The position numbers and the translations under genes are program-made. This document shows, in pieces, positions 1 through 7,934 of a DNA stretch of 27,830 bases. Below the pieces are notes generated by a model. That model did not search any database. It had not been told where the DNA came from and saw only the letters and a list, made by a program, of their open reading frames with translations. Each line of letters begins with the position of its first letter. Within the stretch, counting starts at the first letter, position 1. Source of the DNA: an uncultured Peptococcaceae bacterium (lineage in GTDB: Bacteria; Bacillota; Peptococcia; Peptococcales; Peptococcaceae); assembly GCA_937922955.1 (NCBI GenBank), contig CALAKO010000202.1, positions 1-27,830 on the forward strand, written 5' to 3'.

Positions 1-1100
1 GAGAGGAACTGGCTGAAAAATACAACATTGTCAATAAAGGCTGCTTGAGTTGTCCGATTCGTTGTTCCAGAACGGTTGACGTAGATGGAAAAGCTGTAAA
101 AGGTCCGGAGCTGGAGACTTTGGTGTTATTAGGCAGCGGCATCGTGAACAATGATCTTCCTTCGATTTTAAAGTGGAATTACGAATTAGATGAATTGGGG
201 ATGGACACCATTTCTTGCGCCAATACTATTTCATTCGCCATGGAAGCCAATGAAAAAGGCGTGTGGAAAAACGGTTTGTGTTTTTCAAAAACTGAGGAGC
301 TTTCCAAGATTTTTGAAGACATTGCTTATCGTCGAGGCATTGGTGATGAATTGGCTCAAGGCAGCAAACGGTTGTCTGAAAAGTATGGTGGTAAAGAGTT
401 TGCCATTCATTCCAAAGGAATGGAGTTGGCGGCGTATGAACCACGAAAGTCGGTTGGCTTAGGATTGGGGTATGCAACGAGCAATCGTGGCGGCTGCCAT
501 TTGAATGGTGGTTATCTCGTCATTATGGAAGGTTTGGGCCTGGCCGTGAATCCCACCACCTATCATGCAAAAGCAGATTTGACCATGATGTTTCAGGATT
601 TGATGGAAATGATCTCGGCGACAGGACAATGTTTGTTTACAAGCTATGCATTTTTTCCAGCTCCTTTAATGAAGCATCCAAATGCCTGGTACACAAAAAT
701 GGTTAATCGTGTGGTTCCATATTGTGGCGCAAGTGTGCGGCTCATTAATAAATATCCGGAATTGCTCAAAATCCATTTACCGGTGTTTCATCATACGAAA
801 GGATTCGAGTATGTGACTGGGATGGACATGCCTTTTGGGAAATATTTACGATGTGGGGAACGTGGATACAATTTGGAGCGTGAGGTGAATCGGCGCTTTG
901 GCGTTAATGCCAATAAGGATGCGCTGCCAAAACGCTTGACCAGTTCTTTGCAGGACCCAAATGATCCAAAATCAAAAGTGCCTTTGAAGAAATTGAAAAA
1001 AGTGTATTACCATGCTCGCGGCTGGGATCGTAGTGGTCTGCCAAAGAAAAGTACGCTGCGAAGACTGCAGATAGAAGTGGAACAATCGTCAAGAGGATGA
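1..1100 (+). CDS. Aldehyde:ferredoxin oxidoreductase (tungsten/Mo pterin), 5'-truncated
   Basis: This is the C-terminal part of an AOR-family enzyme, which oxidises aldehydes to acids (or reduces acids) with ferredoxin, using a tungsto- or molybdo-bispterin and one [4Fe-4S] cluster. The reading frame is open from base 3, so the start lies outside the window. About 365 residues are present; the family usually has about 600, and the N-terminal pterin-binding domain is missing here. Visible signatures are the cluster motif C-x2-C-x3-C (codons at 42, 51 and 63), the later fourth cysteine in ATGQC (about base 643), and the domain-3 motif CGERGYNLEREVNRRFG near base 855. The MoaD-like gene follows after 3 bases, so they are co-transcribed. 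Substrate and metal cannot be told from sequence. Confidence 0.93.
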   Translation, partial: EELAEKYNIVNKGCLSCPIRCSRTVDVDGKAVKGPELETLVLLGSGIVNNDLPSILKWNYELDELGMDTISCANTISFAMEANEKGVWKNGLCFSKTEELSKIFEDIAYRRGIGDELAQGSKRLSEKYGGKEFAIHSKGMELAAYEPRKSVGLGLGYATSNRGGCHLNGGYLVIMEGLGLAVNPTTYHAKADLTMMFQDLMEMISATGQCLFTSYAFFPAPLMKHPNAWYTKMVNRVVPYCGASVRLINKYPELLKIHLPVFHHTKGFEYVTGMDMPFGKYLRCGERGYNLEREVNRRFGVNANKDALPKRLTSSLQDPNDPKSKVPLKKLKKVYYHARGWDRSGLPKKSTLRRLQIEVEQSSRG

Positions 1101-1103
1101 ATC

Positions 1104-1328
1104 ATGGTGCAAGTAAAACTGTTTGGGACGGCACGTCTGCAATCCGGTGTAAAATCGTTTGAGTGTGAGGCGAAAACGGTGAACGAACTTTTGAAGCAAG
1201 TGCCAAATATGAAGAAGAAAGAAGCAAAAGATTTGATTCTTTTGGTAAATGGCAAACCGGTGAAAAGATTTTATCGGTTTAAAGAGGACGATCAAGTGGT
1301 GCTGATGTCGCCAGTGGGAGGTGGATAA
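1104..1328 (+). CDS. MoaD/ThiS-like small sulfur-carrier protein
   Basis: This 74-residue protein has the size and beta-grasp pattern of MoaD/ThiS sulfur carriers and ends in the required C-terminal Gly-Gly (SPVGGG). In molybdopterin synthesis MoaD is adenylated at this glycine, converted to a thiocarboxylate, and donates the two dithiolene sulfurs. The ATG is preceded by AGAGG. The gene lies between the AOR gene (3-base gap) and the ferredoxin-alcohol dehydrogenase gene (TAA and ATG share one base). A dedicated MoaD-like protein beside an AOR gene is common, and it probably serves pterin maturation of that enzyme; this role is inferred from position. No MoaE, MoaA or MoaC is in the window. 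Confidence 0.85.
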   Translation: MVQVKLFGTARLQSGVKSFECEAKTVNELLKQVPNMKKKEAKDLILLVNGKPVKRFYRFKEDDQVVLMSPVGGG

Positions 1329-2779
1329 TGATGCAGAAGGTAAAAAAGATGCCGCATATTGACAAAGAGACTTGTGCGGGCTGTTCAATATGCCTTGTAA
1401 ATTGTCCAATGGAATGCATTTCAATAACAGACCCTGCGTTTCATGGGGATATTCGAACCATTGCACAGGTGGATGCTTCAACGTGTATTGGCTGTGGCAT
1501 TTGTGCGAAATCATGTCCAATACAGGCAATAGAAATGGTTGAGAGAAAGGTGGCAAAGCCTATGAAAACGAAAACAGATATGAGAAAAATTGCATATCGT
1601 GGTGTGCAGCAGGGGTTCAAAGTGGCAATGAGAATTTTACCATGGCGAATGCCCGAGTTGATTCAGGGCGTGGATGCGGTAAAACGGCTGCCAGCTTTGG
1701 TAAAACGAAGGGGCTTTAAGAAAGTTCTGATCGTAACGGATGAGAATTTAATGCGCCTGCATTTGCTGGACGATTTGTTGAAAGAAATGGAGAACTTACG
1801 ATTAGATTATGTTATTTATCGAGAAGTGGCTGCCAATCCAACGGACTTTAATGTTGAAGAAGGACTGAATTTGTATTTGGTCTGTCAATGCGATTGTATG
1901 ATTGCTTTTGGTGGTGGTGCACCGATGGACTGTGCCAAAGCCATTGGTGCTTGTGTTGCTCGACCACGGAAAAGAGTCAGTCAATTACAGGGATTGCTGA
2001 AGGTATTACGCCCTATTCCGACCATTTTCGCTGTTCCAACAACCTCCGGCACGGGCTCTGAAACCACCATGGCGGCGGTTATTACCGAAAATGCGACTCA
2101 TCATAAAGCCTCCATTAATGATTTATGCCTCATTCCAAAATACGCTGTATTGGATCCTAAGTTGACGGTTGGTTTGCCGCCTCGTACAACGGCAACGACT
2201 GGTATGGATGCGCTTTGTCATGCTGTTGAAGCGTATACTAACCATGTATACAATAGCGATTTGGAAAATGATATGGCGCGTCAGGCTGTAAAACTCATTT
2301 ACGAAAACTTGTATAAGGTTTACACGGATGGCAGCAATTTGTCTGGCCGACAAAACATGCAATTGGCTGCTTTTTATGCTGGACGCGCATTCACTCGAGG
2401 GTGCGTCGGTTATGTGCATGCGATTGGTCATACGTTGGGCGGTTTGTATGGCGTTCCTCATGGTTTGGCGATGTCCATTATTCTGCCTCATGTTATGCGA
2501 GCTTTTGGACCTGCTGTATATGAGCGTTTGGCAGAGCTGAGTGATGTATGTGGCATGACGGATTCAAATGCCAGTAAGCAAGAAAAAGCGGAAGCGTTTA
2601 TTCGATGGATCGAAGAAATGAAAGTAAAGATGGAGATTCCTGAATTTGCAACGATGATTCAAGAAGACGACGTGGATCAAATGGTAGAATGGGTGGATAA
2701 GGAAGCCAACCCAGTTTATCCGGTTCCTGTTATTTGGAGCAAGGCGGAAATTAAATCCTTTATCATGAGCATCCGATAA
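1328..2779 (+). CDS. 2x[4Fe-4S] ferredoxin fused to iron-containing alcohol dehydrogenase
   Basis: This is a 483-residue two-part protein. Residues about 8-70 form a bacterial 2x[4Fe-4S] ferredoxin, with cysteines 16/19/22/26 and 53/56/59/63 and the proline after each fourth cysteine. Residues about 100-483 are a group III (Fe-dependent) alcohol dehydrogenase, with the NAD(P)-binding GGGAPMDCAK (195-204), PTTSGTGSET (237-246), and metal ligands matching FucO: Asp294, His298, His364 and His378. The dehydrogenase interconverts aldehyde and alcohol with NAD(P)H. Its position after AOR and MoaD suggests an acid-aldehyde-alcohol pathway in which the fused ferredoxin may exchange electrons with AOR. 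A second ATG follows at 1331. A strong hairpin terminator follows the gene. Confidence 0.93.
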   Translation: MMQKVKKMPHIDKETCAGCSICLVNCPMECISITDPAFHGDIRTIAQVDASTCIGCGICAKSCPIQAIEMVERKVAKPMKTKTDMRKIAYRGVQQGFKVAMRILPWRMPELIQGVDAVKRLPALVKRRGFKKVLIVTDENLMRLHLLDDLLKEMENLRLDYVIYREVAANPTDFNVEEGLNLYLVCQCDCMIAFGGGAPMDCAKAIGACVARPRKRVSQLQGLLKVLRPIPTIFAVPTTSGTGSETTMAAVITENATHHKASINDLCLIPKYAVLDPKLTVGLPPRTTATTGMDALCHAVEAYTNHVYNSDLENDMARQAVKLIYENLYKVYTDGSNLSGRQNMQLAAFYAGRAFTRGCVGYVHAIGHTLGGLYGVPHGLAMSIILPHVMRAFGPAVYERLAELSDVCGMTDSNASKQEKAEAFIRWIEEMKVKMEIPEFATMIQEDDVDQMVEWVDKEANPVYPVPVIWSKAEIKSFIMSIR

Positions 2780-2790
2780 TGCGTACACCG

Positions 2791-2846
2791 CACTCTTTTC
2801 ATTACGGAAGAAATCGTTTGTTTCGTAATGAAGAGAGTGTTTTTTT
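2791..2846 (+). terminator. Rho-independent terminator after the AOR operon
   Basis: A 16-bp stem (CACTCTTTTCATTACG pairing with CGTAATGAAGAGAGTG, one G-U pair) is followed by a run of seven T. It lies 11 bases after the alcohol dehydrogenase stop and closes the operon. Confidence 0.9.
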
Positions 2847-2943
2847 ATGAAGAGGTGCATCGTCTTCGGGTGCATTCATCTTTTCATGGCGGCGACAAAT
2901 GAGTCTGATAGAAACAGACAATCCTTTTGAGAGGTGAAAAACG

Positions 2944-3747
2944 ATGACGACATTGATGCTTCTGGAAGATGATCGCAGCTTGATTGACGGGCTCGACTAT
3001 GTGCTGAGAAAGGAAGGGTATGCGCTGGATGTGGCCACGACGCTGGCAGAAGCGCAGACGTTGTTGATGGAGCAGTCGTACGATTTGCTGCTTTTGGATC
3101 TGACGCTGCCGGACGGCAATGGGCTGAGCGTGTGTGAGCAGGTGCGCGCAAAAGGCAGCACGGTGCCGATCATTTTCCTGACGGCGATGGATGAGGAGGT
3201 GCAGGTGATTCGTGCCCTGGATACGCCCACTTCTGGCGAGATTCGCATTGATGGGCAAAATCTTTTTGCGATGAAGGAAGAAGCGCGCACCATTTTCCGA
3301 CGCCGCAACATCGGTTTTGTGTTTCAATCCTACCAGCTGGTGCCGGAGCTGAATGTGGAGCAGAACATTATTTTTCCGCTGCTGCTGGATTATAAGCGCC
3401 CGCGGCAGGCGGAGGTTGACGAGATCTTGCAGATTTTGGGGCTGACGTCGCGCCGTCAACATTTGCCAAGCCAGCTTTCCGGTGGTCAGCAGCAGCGCGT
3501 GGCGATCGGCCGCGCCTTGATTACAAAGCCGAAGCTTATTCTCGCGGACGAGCCGACCGGTAATCTGGACAGCAGAAACAGCCGAGAGGTCATTGACCTG
3601 CTGACGCAGGCGTCGCGCCATTATCAGCAGACGATTCTCATGATCACGCACAACGCCAGCCTGACGGCGTCGGTGGACCGGGTGCTGCGAGTGTCCGATG
3701 GAGTGCTCACTGATCTGGGGAGGAAGAGCAATGAAAAGTTATCTTGA
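2944..3747 (+). pseudogene. Chimera: response-regulator receiver domain joined in frame to an ABC ATPase lacking Walker A
   Basis: The frame is open for 267 codons but encodes parts of two unrelated proteins. Residues 1-93 are the front of an OmpR-type receiver domain: acidic pair Asp9/Asp10, phospho-acceptor Asp52 and conserved Thr80. They stop before the conserved Lys and alpha4-beta5-alpha5, and there is no DNA-binding domain. From residue 94 (TPTSGEIRIDG) the protein is a MacB/LolD-type ABC ATPase with Q-loop Gln128, signature LSGGQ (178-182), Walker B LILADEP (198-204) and H-loop His236. The P-loop (GxxGxGKS/T), which would sit just before residue 94, is absent, so ATP binding should be lost. 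The join is at about 3214-3223. A good RBS (GAGAGGTG) precedes the ATG. The end overlaps the permease start by 17 bases. The likeliest origin is a deletion that removed the receiver tail, a histidine kinase and the ATPase front; an assembly error is the alternative. Confidence 0.85.
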
Positions 3748-6115
3748 TCTTGTTCCCTTGACAGCGAAGGTGCACCGACGCCAAAATCGCATGTCGGTGG
3801 CTTGCATTGTGTTGGCGGTGTTTCTGGTAACGGCCATCTTCGGCATGGCAGACATGTACATTCGCGCCCAGATCACGCAGCTGGAGCAAGACGACGGCAA
3901 TTTTCACATTGGTGTGCTTGATATCACCGACGAGGAAGCCGCGCTCATTGCTGAACGGCCGGAGGTGGCCGCGGCCTCACGCTATGGGGTGATTCCTTAT
4001 GAGGAAGCGGCACCGTATACGCTCTTCGGCCAATCCATCATTGTCTGTGGCTGTGAGGAAGTCATGATGACCGACATCCTGCAGAATGCCATTGTCGAGG
4101 GGACGTTTCCGCAAACGGCAAACGATGTGATGCTCACGCAAAATGCCCACGATGTGTATGGTCTGGCCATTGGCGATGAGGTGACGATTGCGGCGCCGAA
4201 TGGTGGCAGCCTGCATTATACGGTGTCCGGTTTTTGCCGGGATTCGGCACAAACCATGTCGCGTGATGGGATGGGTGCCTTTCTCAATACGGCTGCTTTT
4301 CGCACAGCCTACGCAGCTGCAAAAGGACTGGACGCATCCAGTCTGGAAAACACCAACCTCGATGACGTCAACAGCGGTTTTTATGTGCAGTTCAAACAGC
4401 CGTTGCTTGCGCGCTACAGCATTTCCGCTATCAAAGAGGCTTTTCAGCTGGACGATGAGCAGGTACTGGAAAATGTCAAGCTGCTCGGCCTTTATGGCCA
4501 AAGTTCCAGCTCACAGATGATTCAGATTTATGGTGCTGCGCTGGTGCTAGGCGTTTTGGTTCTCATTGCTGGCATACTTATGATTGCTTCAAGCCTAAAT
4601 GCAAATGTGGCGCAGCGCACGGAATTTTATGGCATGATGCGATGTCTGGGTGCGACGTCCAAGCAGGTGATGCGGCTGGTGCGACGTGAGGCGCTGCGCT
4701 GGTGTCGCTTTGCCATTCCTTGTGGTGTACTCATTGGTGTGGTGCTGATTTGGATCCTTTGTGCCGTGCTGCGTTATCTGGCGCCAGGTTATTTTGCTAC
4801 CATGCCGGTGTTTGCGGTGAGCTTGCCGAGCATTGCGGCTGGTGTTGTTCTAGGCGTTCTCACGGTGTTCTTTGCGGCCCGATCGCCCGCCAAACGAGCC
4901 GCTCGAGTGTCGCCATTGACCGCAGTTAGCGGCAGCGCCACCGATCAGATGCCGGCACGCAGCGTAGCCAGCACGCGTCATTTTCGTGTAGAAACGGCCC
5001 TTGGCATTCACCATGCCAAGGCCAGCCGCAAAAACCTGCTGCTCATGACGGGCTCCTTTGCCTTCAGCATCGTTCTCTTTCTCTGCTTTTCGGTGGCTGT
5101 GGATAGTATGCAAACCTCGCTGAAGCCGCTGAAGCCATGGACCGCTGATGTGTCCATTCTCTCGCAGGACAACAGCTGCACGCTCTCACCAGCGCTTGTC
5201 GATGACATTGCTGAGCAGAAAGGTGTAGAAGCGGTTTTTGGGCGCATGCAGATCAACGGACTTTCGGCCGTGACTCAAGGGAAAAGCGGTACGGCCGATT
5301 TGGCGAGCTTTGAGGCGATACAATTGGCCTGGGCCGATGACTATTTGTTGGAAGGAGACTTGGAAGCTCTCGAGACGCAGCCAAACGCTGTGCTGGCGGT
5401 ATACGAGCCGGGTCATCCTTTCAAAGTTGGCGACCGCCTGATGCTGACGGTTGCTGACAAGCAGCAGACCGTGGAAATTGTGGGGGTGCTGTCGCAGGCG
5501 CCGGTTTCCAGCATCGCCGATTTTGGCGCACTGATTTGTTCTGAGGCGACCTTCCAAGCGCTTAGCGATGAAAGTGGTTACGCGATTATTAATGTGCAGC
5601 TCGCCAACGACGTCAGCGATGCCAGTGTCAACGCGATTCGTTCGCTGGCTGGCAGCAGTGTGGTTTTTGTCGATGACCGTTTGAGCAACGCCAGCGCCCG
5701 TGGCACGTATTATTGTTTCTGTCTCTTTATCTACGGCTTTCTTGTCATTATTGCGCTGATCACCGTGTTCAACATCATTAACAGCATTTCTATGAGCGTT
5801 GCCGCACGCACCCAGCAGTATGGTGTGTTCCGTGCCCTGGGACTCAGCGATCGTCAGTTGAAAAAGATGGTTGCTGCGGAGGCTGCGACTTACACCGTTC
5901 TTGGCGGCGTGCTGGGCAGCCTCCTCGGTGTTGCAGGCAACTGGACACTGAGTCAGAGCCTGCTGACAGAAATCTTTGGCAGCGACTGGAGCCTGCCATG
6001 GCAGGAACTGTTGACCATTCTTTTTGTCATGGTGTTGGCAGTCATCGTCGCTGTGCGCAAGCCGGTGCGACGCATTCAAGATCAGGCCATTGTGGATACA
6101 CTGAGCGCACAGTGA
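3731..6115 (+). CDS. FtsX/MacB-type ABC transporter permease
   Basis: This is a membrane permease of 794 residues with two FtsX-like halves. About eight membrane segments are visible, near residues 20-42, 267-288, 327-350, 364-383, 436-457, 660-686, 718-743 and 759-776. Two extracytoplasmic regions, about 43-266 and 458-659, resemble MacB core domains. Each half has the FtsX-family coupling motif, FYGMMRCLGATSKQVMRL and QYGVFRALGLSDRQLKKM. I chose the ATG at 3731 because GGGAGG stands about 7 bases before it and the sequence from there (MKSYLDLVPLTAKVHRRQ) fits the family. Transporters of this type, paired with a two-component system, usually act in antimicrobial-peptide or cell-envelope stress response. 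Its ATPase partner is the broken upstream gene, so it may be orphaned unless another ATPase serves it. Confidence 0.9.
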   Translation: MKSYLDLVPLTAKVHRRQNRMSVACIVLAVFLVTAIFGMADMYIRAQITQLEQDDGNFHIGVLDITDEEAALIAERPEVAAASRYGVIPYEEAAPYTLFGQSIIVCGCEEVMMTDILQNAIVEGTFPQTANDVMLTQNAHDVYGLAIGDEVTIAAPNGGSLHYTVSGFCRDSAQTMSRDGMGAFLNTAAFRTAYAAAKGLDASSLENTNLDDVNSGFYVQFKQPLLARYSISAIKEAFQLDDEQVLENVKLLGLYGQSSSSQMIQIYGAALVLGVLVLIAGILMIASSLNANVAQRTEFYGMMRCLGATSKQVMRLVRREALRWCRFAIPCGVLIGVVLIWILCAVLRYLAPGYFATMPVFAVSLPSIAAGVVLGVLTVFFAARSPAKRAARVSPLTAVSGSATDQMPARSVASTRHFRVETALGIHHAKASRKNLLLMTGSFAFSIVLFLCFSVAVDSMQTSLKPLKPWTADVSILSQDNSCTLSPALVDDIAEQKGVEAVFGRMQINGLSAVTQGKSGTADLASFEAIQLAWADDYLLEGDLEALETQPNAVLAVYEPGHPFKVGDRLMLTVADKQQTVEIVGVLSQAPVSSIADFGALICSEATFQALSDESGYAIINVQLANDVSDASVNAIRSLAGSSVVFVDDRLSNASARGTYYCFCLFIYGFLVIIALITVFNIINSISMSVAARTQQYGVFRALGLSDRQLKKMVAAEAATYTVLGGVLGSLLGVAGNWTLSQSLLTEIFGSDWSLPWQELLTILFVMVLAVIVAVRKPVRRIQDQAIVDTLSAQ

Positions 6116-6146
6116 CCATAGGAGTGTTTTTTGCAAAGATGGGCGA

Positions 6147-6194
6147 ACAGCCCTGTATTTACGAGCATGTCGAGTAAATACAGGGCTGTTTTTC
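6147..6194 (+). terminator. Rho-independent terminator after the FtsX-type permease
   Basis: A 16-bp perfect stem (ACAGCCCTGTATTTAC with GTAAATACAGGGCTGT) is followed by a run of T. It lies 31 bases after the permease stop. Confidence 0.92.
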
Positions 6195-6378
6195 TTTGAG
6201 CAGAATGGGGGCCTATTGACGAACAACGATTTTTGAAATGGTGTCTCTGTGTATCCTTTCAAAAAGAAGCTGAAATCGCTGATTCGGAAAGCGATGGAGA
6301 CGATGTCCAGAAGTTGTAAATCTTTGTTAGGTTGCGTTTTTGGTTTTCACAATGCAATGTCAGTGTCGTTGGACAACA

Positions 6379-6406
6379 TTGTAACAAATCGTTGGTATGT
6401 TAGAAT
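6379..6406 (+). promoter_or_regulatory. Candidate promoter of the Gtr operon
   Basis: TTGTAA is separated by 16 bases from TAGAAT, and the -10 is preceded by TGT, making an extended -10. Transcription would start near 6413, leaving a leader of about 178 nt before the GtrA-like gene. The 475-base gap 6116-6590 otherwise holds the permease terminator, a small CACC/GGTG hairpin (6414-6426) and no convincing gene. Confidence 0.5.
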
Positions 6407-6590
6407 AAAATTACACCCAAAAGGTGAGTTTGTGTTGTTTCTTAAAGATCTATAAAGATTGTTTTAGATCCCTGTGGATTGCTTGATTGTGATAGCATGG
6501 TCGTGTTAAGCTAAACATAACCATCGGTAGAAATGGAAATGTGGCGTGTTAGCCAGAGCTATGACAACACCGCTTTTCGGGGGTGAATGA

Positions 6591-6989
6591 GTGGATTATA
6601 GAAAAGTGCTCAAAAAATATGAAGAACAATGGCATTATTTGATCGTTGGGTGCATGACTACATTGATCAACTATGTGCTGTATTTTTTGCTTAATTTTAT
6701 AGGCGTGCATTACATTCTTGGCAATGTTTTGGCTTGGGCGGGCGCGGTGGCGTTTGCTTATTTTGCCAATGGTGCCTGGGTGTATCGCTCTACATCGCAG
6801 AGAAGCATCCGCGAGGCTACAGCATTCGTTCTTTCGAGGCTGTTTTCCTTGGGCTTGGAAACCGTGTGTTTGGCTGTGATGGTGGAATGGGCCGGAATGG
6901 GCGAGTACCTGTCAAAAATCATCGTTGGTGTCATTGTTGTGGTGGTTAACTATTTAACCGGCCTTTTGGTTTACAAGAAAGGGGTGTGA
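6591..6989 (+). CDS. GtrA-family membrane protein (putative lipid-linked sugar flippase)
   Basis: This 132-residue protein has about four membrane segments and the typical GtrA opening (YLIVGCMTTLINYVLYFLLN). The start is GTG, chosen because GGGGGTGA lies about 5 bases upstream; the ATG at 6586 is in another frame and ends at once. GtrA/GtcA proteins are thought to flip undecaprenyl-phosphate-linked sugars across the membrane. The next gene, a GtrB/DPM1-like transferase, starts 3 bases after the stop, and a GtrII-like transferase follows, so this is the first gene of a three-component glycosylation system. In Gram-positives such systems decorate teichoic acids or other wall polymers; the target here is unknown. 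Confidence 0.9.
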   Translation: MDYRKVLKKYEEQWHYLIVGCMTTLINYVLYFLLNFIGVHYILGNVLAWAGAVAFAYFANGAWVYRSTSQRSIREATAFVLSRLFSLGLETVCLAVMVEWAGMGEYLSKIIVGVIVVVVNYLTGLLVYKKGV

Positions 6990-6992
6990 GCG

Positions 6993-7934
6993 ATGCTGTC
7001 AGTTATTGTGCCCGCCTATAATGAAGAAGGGCTGGTACTTGCGGCGGCGCAGCGCCTTCGTGATGTATTAAACGGTGCGGATATTCCGTACGAACTTGTT
7101 TTTGTAGATGATGGCTCAAAGGATCGTACCTGGGACGAGATTGAAGCGGCACATGAGAACGACGAGGCCGTGCACGGCCTAAGTTTTTCTCGTAATTTTG
7201 GCAAAGAGGCCGCTATTTTTGCCGGTTTGAGCATGGCGCAGGGTGATTGCTGCGCAGTGATTGACTGTGACCTTCAGCATCCACCGGAGAAACTTGTGGA
7301 AATGTATGCACTGTGGCAGGATGGCTGGGAAGTGGTCAATGGCGTAAAGGAAGACCGTGGGGAAGAAAGTGCAGCGCATGGTTTTGCGGCGAAATGTTTT
7401 TACAAAATGATGAGTCATGCGGCAAAAATTGATATGAGCCGTTCTTCTGATTTTAAATTGATGGACCGTCGTGTCGTGAACGCGCTGTTGGCGTTGCCGG
7501 AGCGAAAAACTTTTTTCCGTGCCCTGGTTGGCTGGGTGGGCTTTCGCTCGATTGATGTGCCATTTTCGGTTGAAGAACGAACAATCGGAAAAAGCCACTT
7601 TTCAACGTTGTCGCTGTTTCGTTATGCATTGTCGAACATCTCGGCCTTTTCTTCCGCACCGATGCAGATTGTGACCGTTATTGGCGGCATTTTCCTTTTA
7701 TTGGCACTGGCTCTCAGCATACAGACCCTGGTTTGCTGGGCCAGAGGACTGGCAGCTGATGGGTTTACAACAGTGATTATCTTGCTTTTGCTGATTGGCA
7801 GTATTATCATGATTAGCTTAGGAATTATTGGCTATTATATTGCGCAGATCTATATTGAAAGCAAGGAGCGCCCGCGGTACCTGGTTGCACATACCTGCGA
7901 AAGCAGAAGTGAGAAAGGAGAGGAACGCCGATGA
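6993..7934 (+). CDS. GtrB/CsbB-like polyprenyl-phosphate glycosyltransferase (GT2)
   Basis: This 313-residue protein consists of a GT2 domain (about 1-225) and two C-terminal membrane segments (about 228-250 and 261-288). The GT-A fold motifs are clear: SVIVPAYNEE at the N-terminus, FVDDGSKD, and the DXD-like VIDCDLQHPP, followed by GKSHFS near residue 203. Members of the DPM1/GtrB/CsbB group move a hexose from a UDP-sugar to undecaprenyl phosphate on the inner membrane face. This fits the upstream flippase-like and downstream GT-C genes. Its stop overlaps the next start (ATGA), which indicates translational coupling. The sugar cannot be told from sequence. Confidence 0.92.
   Translation: MLSVIVPAYNEEGLVLAAAQRLRDVLNGADIPYELVFVDDGSKDRTWDEIEAAHENDEAVHGLSFSRNFGKEAAIFAGLSMAQGDCCAVIDCDLQHPPEKLVEMYALWQDGWEVVNGVKEDRGEESAAHGFAAKCFYKMMSHAAKIDMSRSSDFKLMDRRVVNALLALPERKTFFRALVGWVGFRSIDVPFSVEERTIGKSHFSTLSLFRYALSNISAFSSAPMQIVTVIGGIFLLLALALSIQTLVCWARGLAADGFTTVIILLLLIGSIIMISLGIIGYYIAQIYIESKERPRYLVAHTCESRSEKGEERR

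Noticed and set aside
1089..1556. 155-codon minus-strand frame opposite the MoaD-like and ferredoxin regions
   Set aside because: The plus strand has well supported genes here; the frame is rich in His, Ser, Phe and Pro with no motif.
2884..3651. Long open frame (255 codons) on the minus strand opposite the chimera
   Set aside because: It is antisense to clear receiver and ABC motifs, its protein is Gln/Arg/His-rich without any domain, and it arises from the GC-rich codons of the plus-strand gene.
5186..6262. Long open frame (358 codons) on the minus strand opposite the permease
   Set aside because: Same reason: no domain, composition typical of an antisense shadow, and it crosses the permease terminator.
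6249..6455. 68-codon frame with a GTG start in the gap before the GtrA-like gene
   Set aside because: No ribosome binding site, no recognisable domain, and it runs through the candidate promoter of the Gtr operon.
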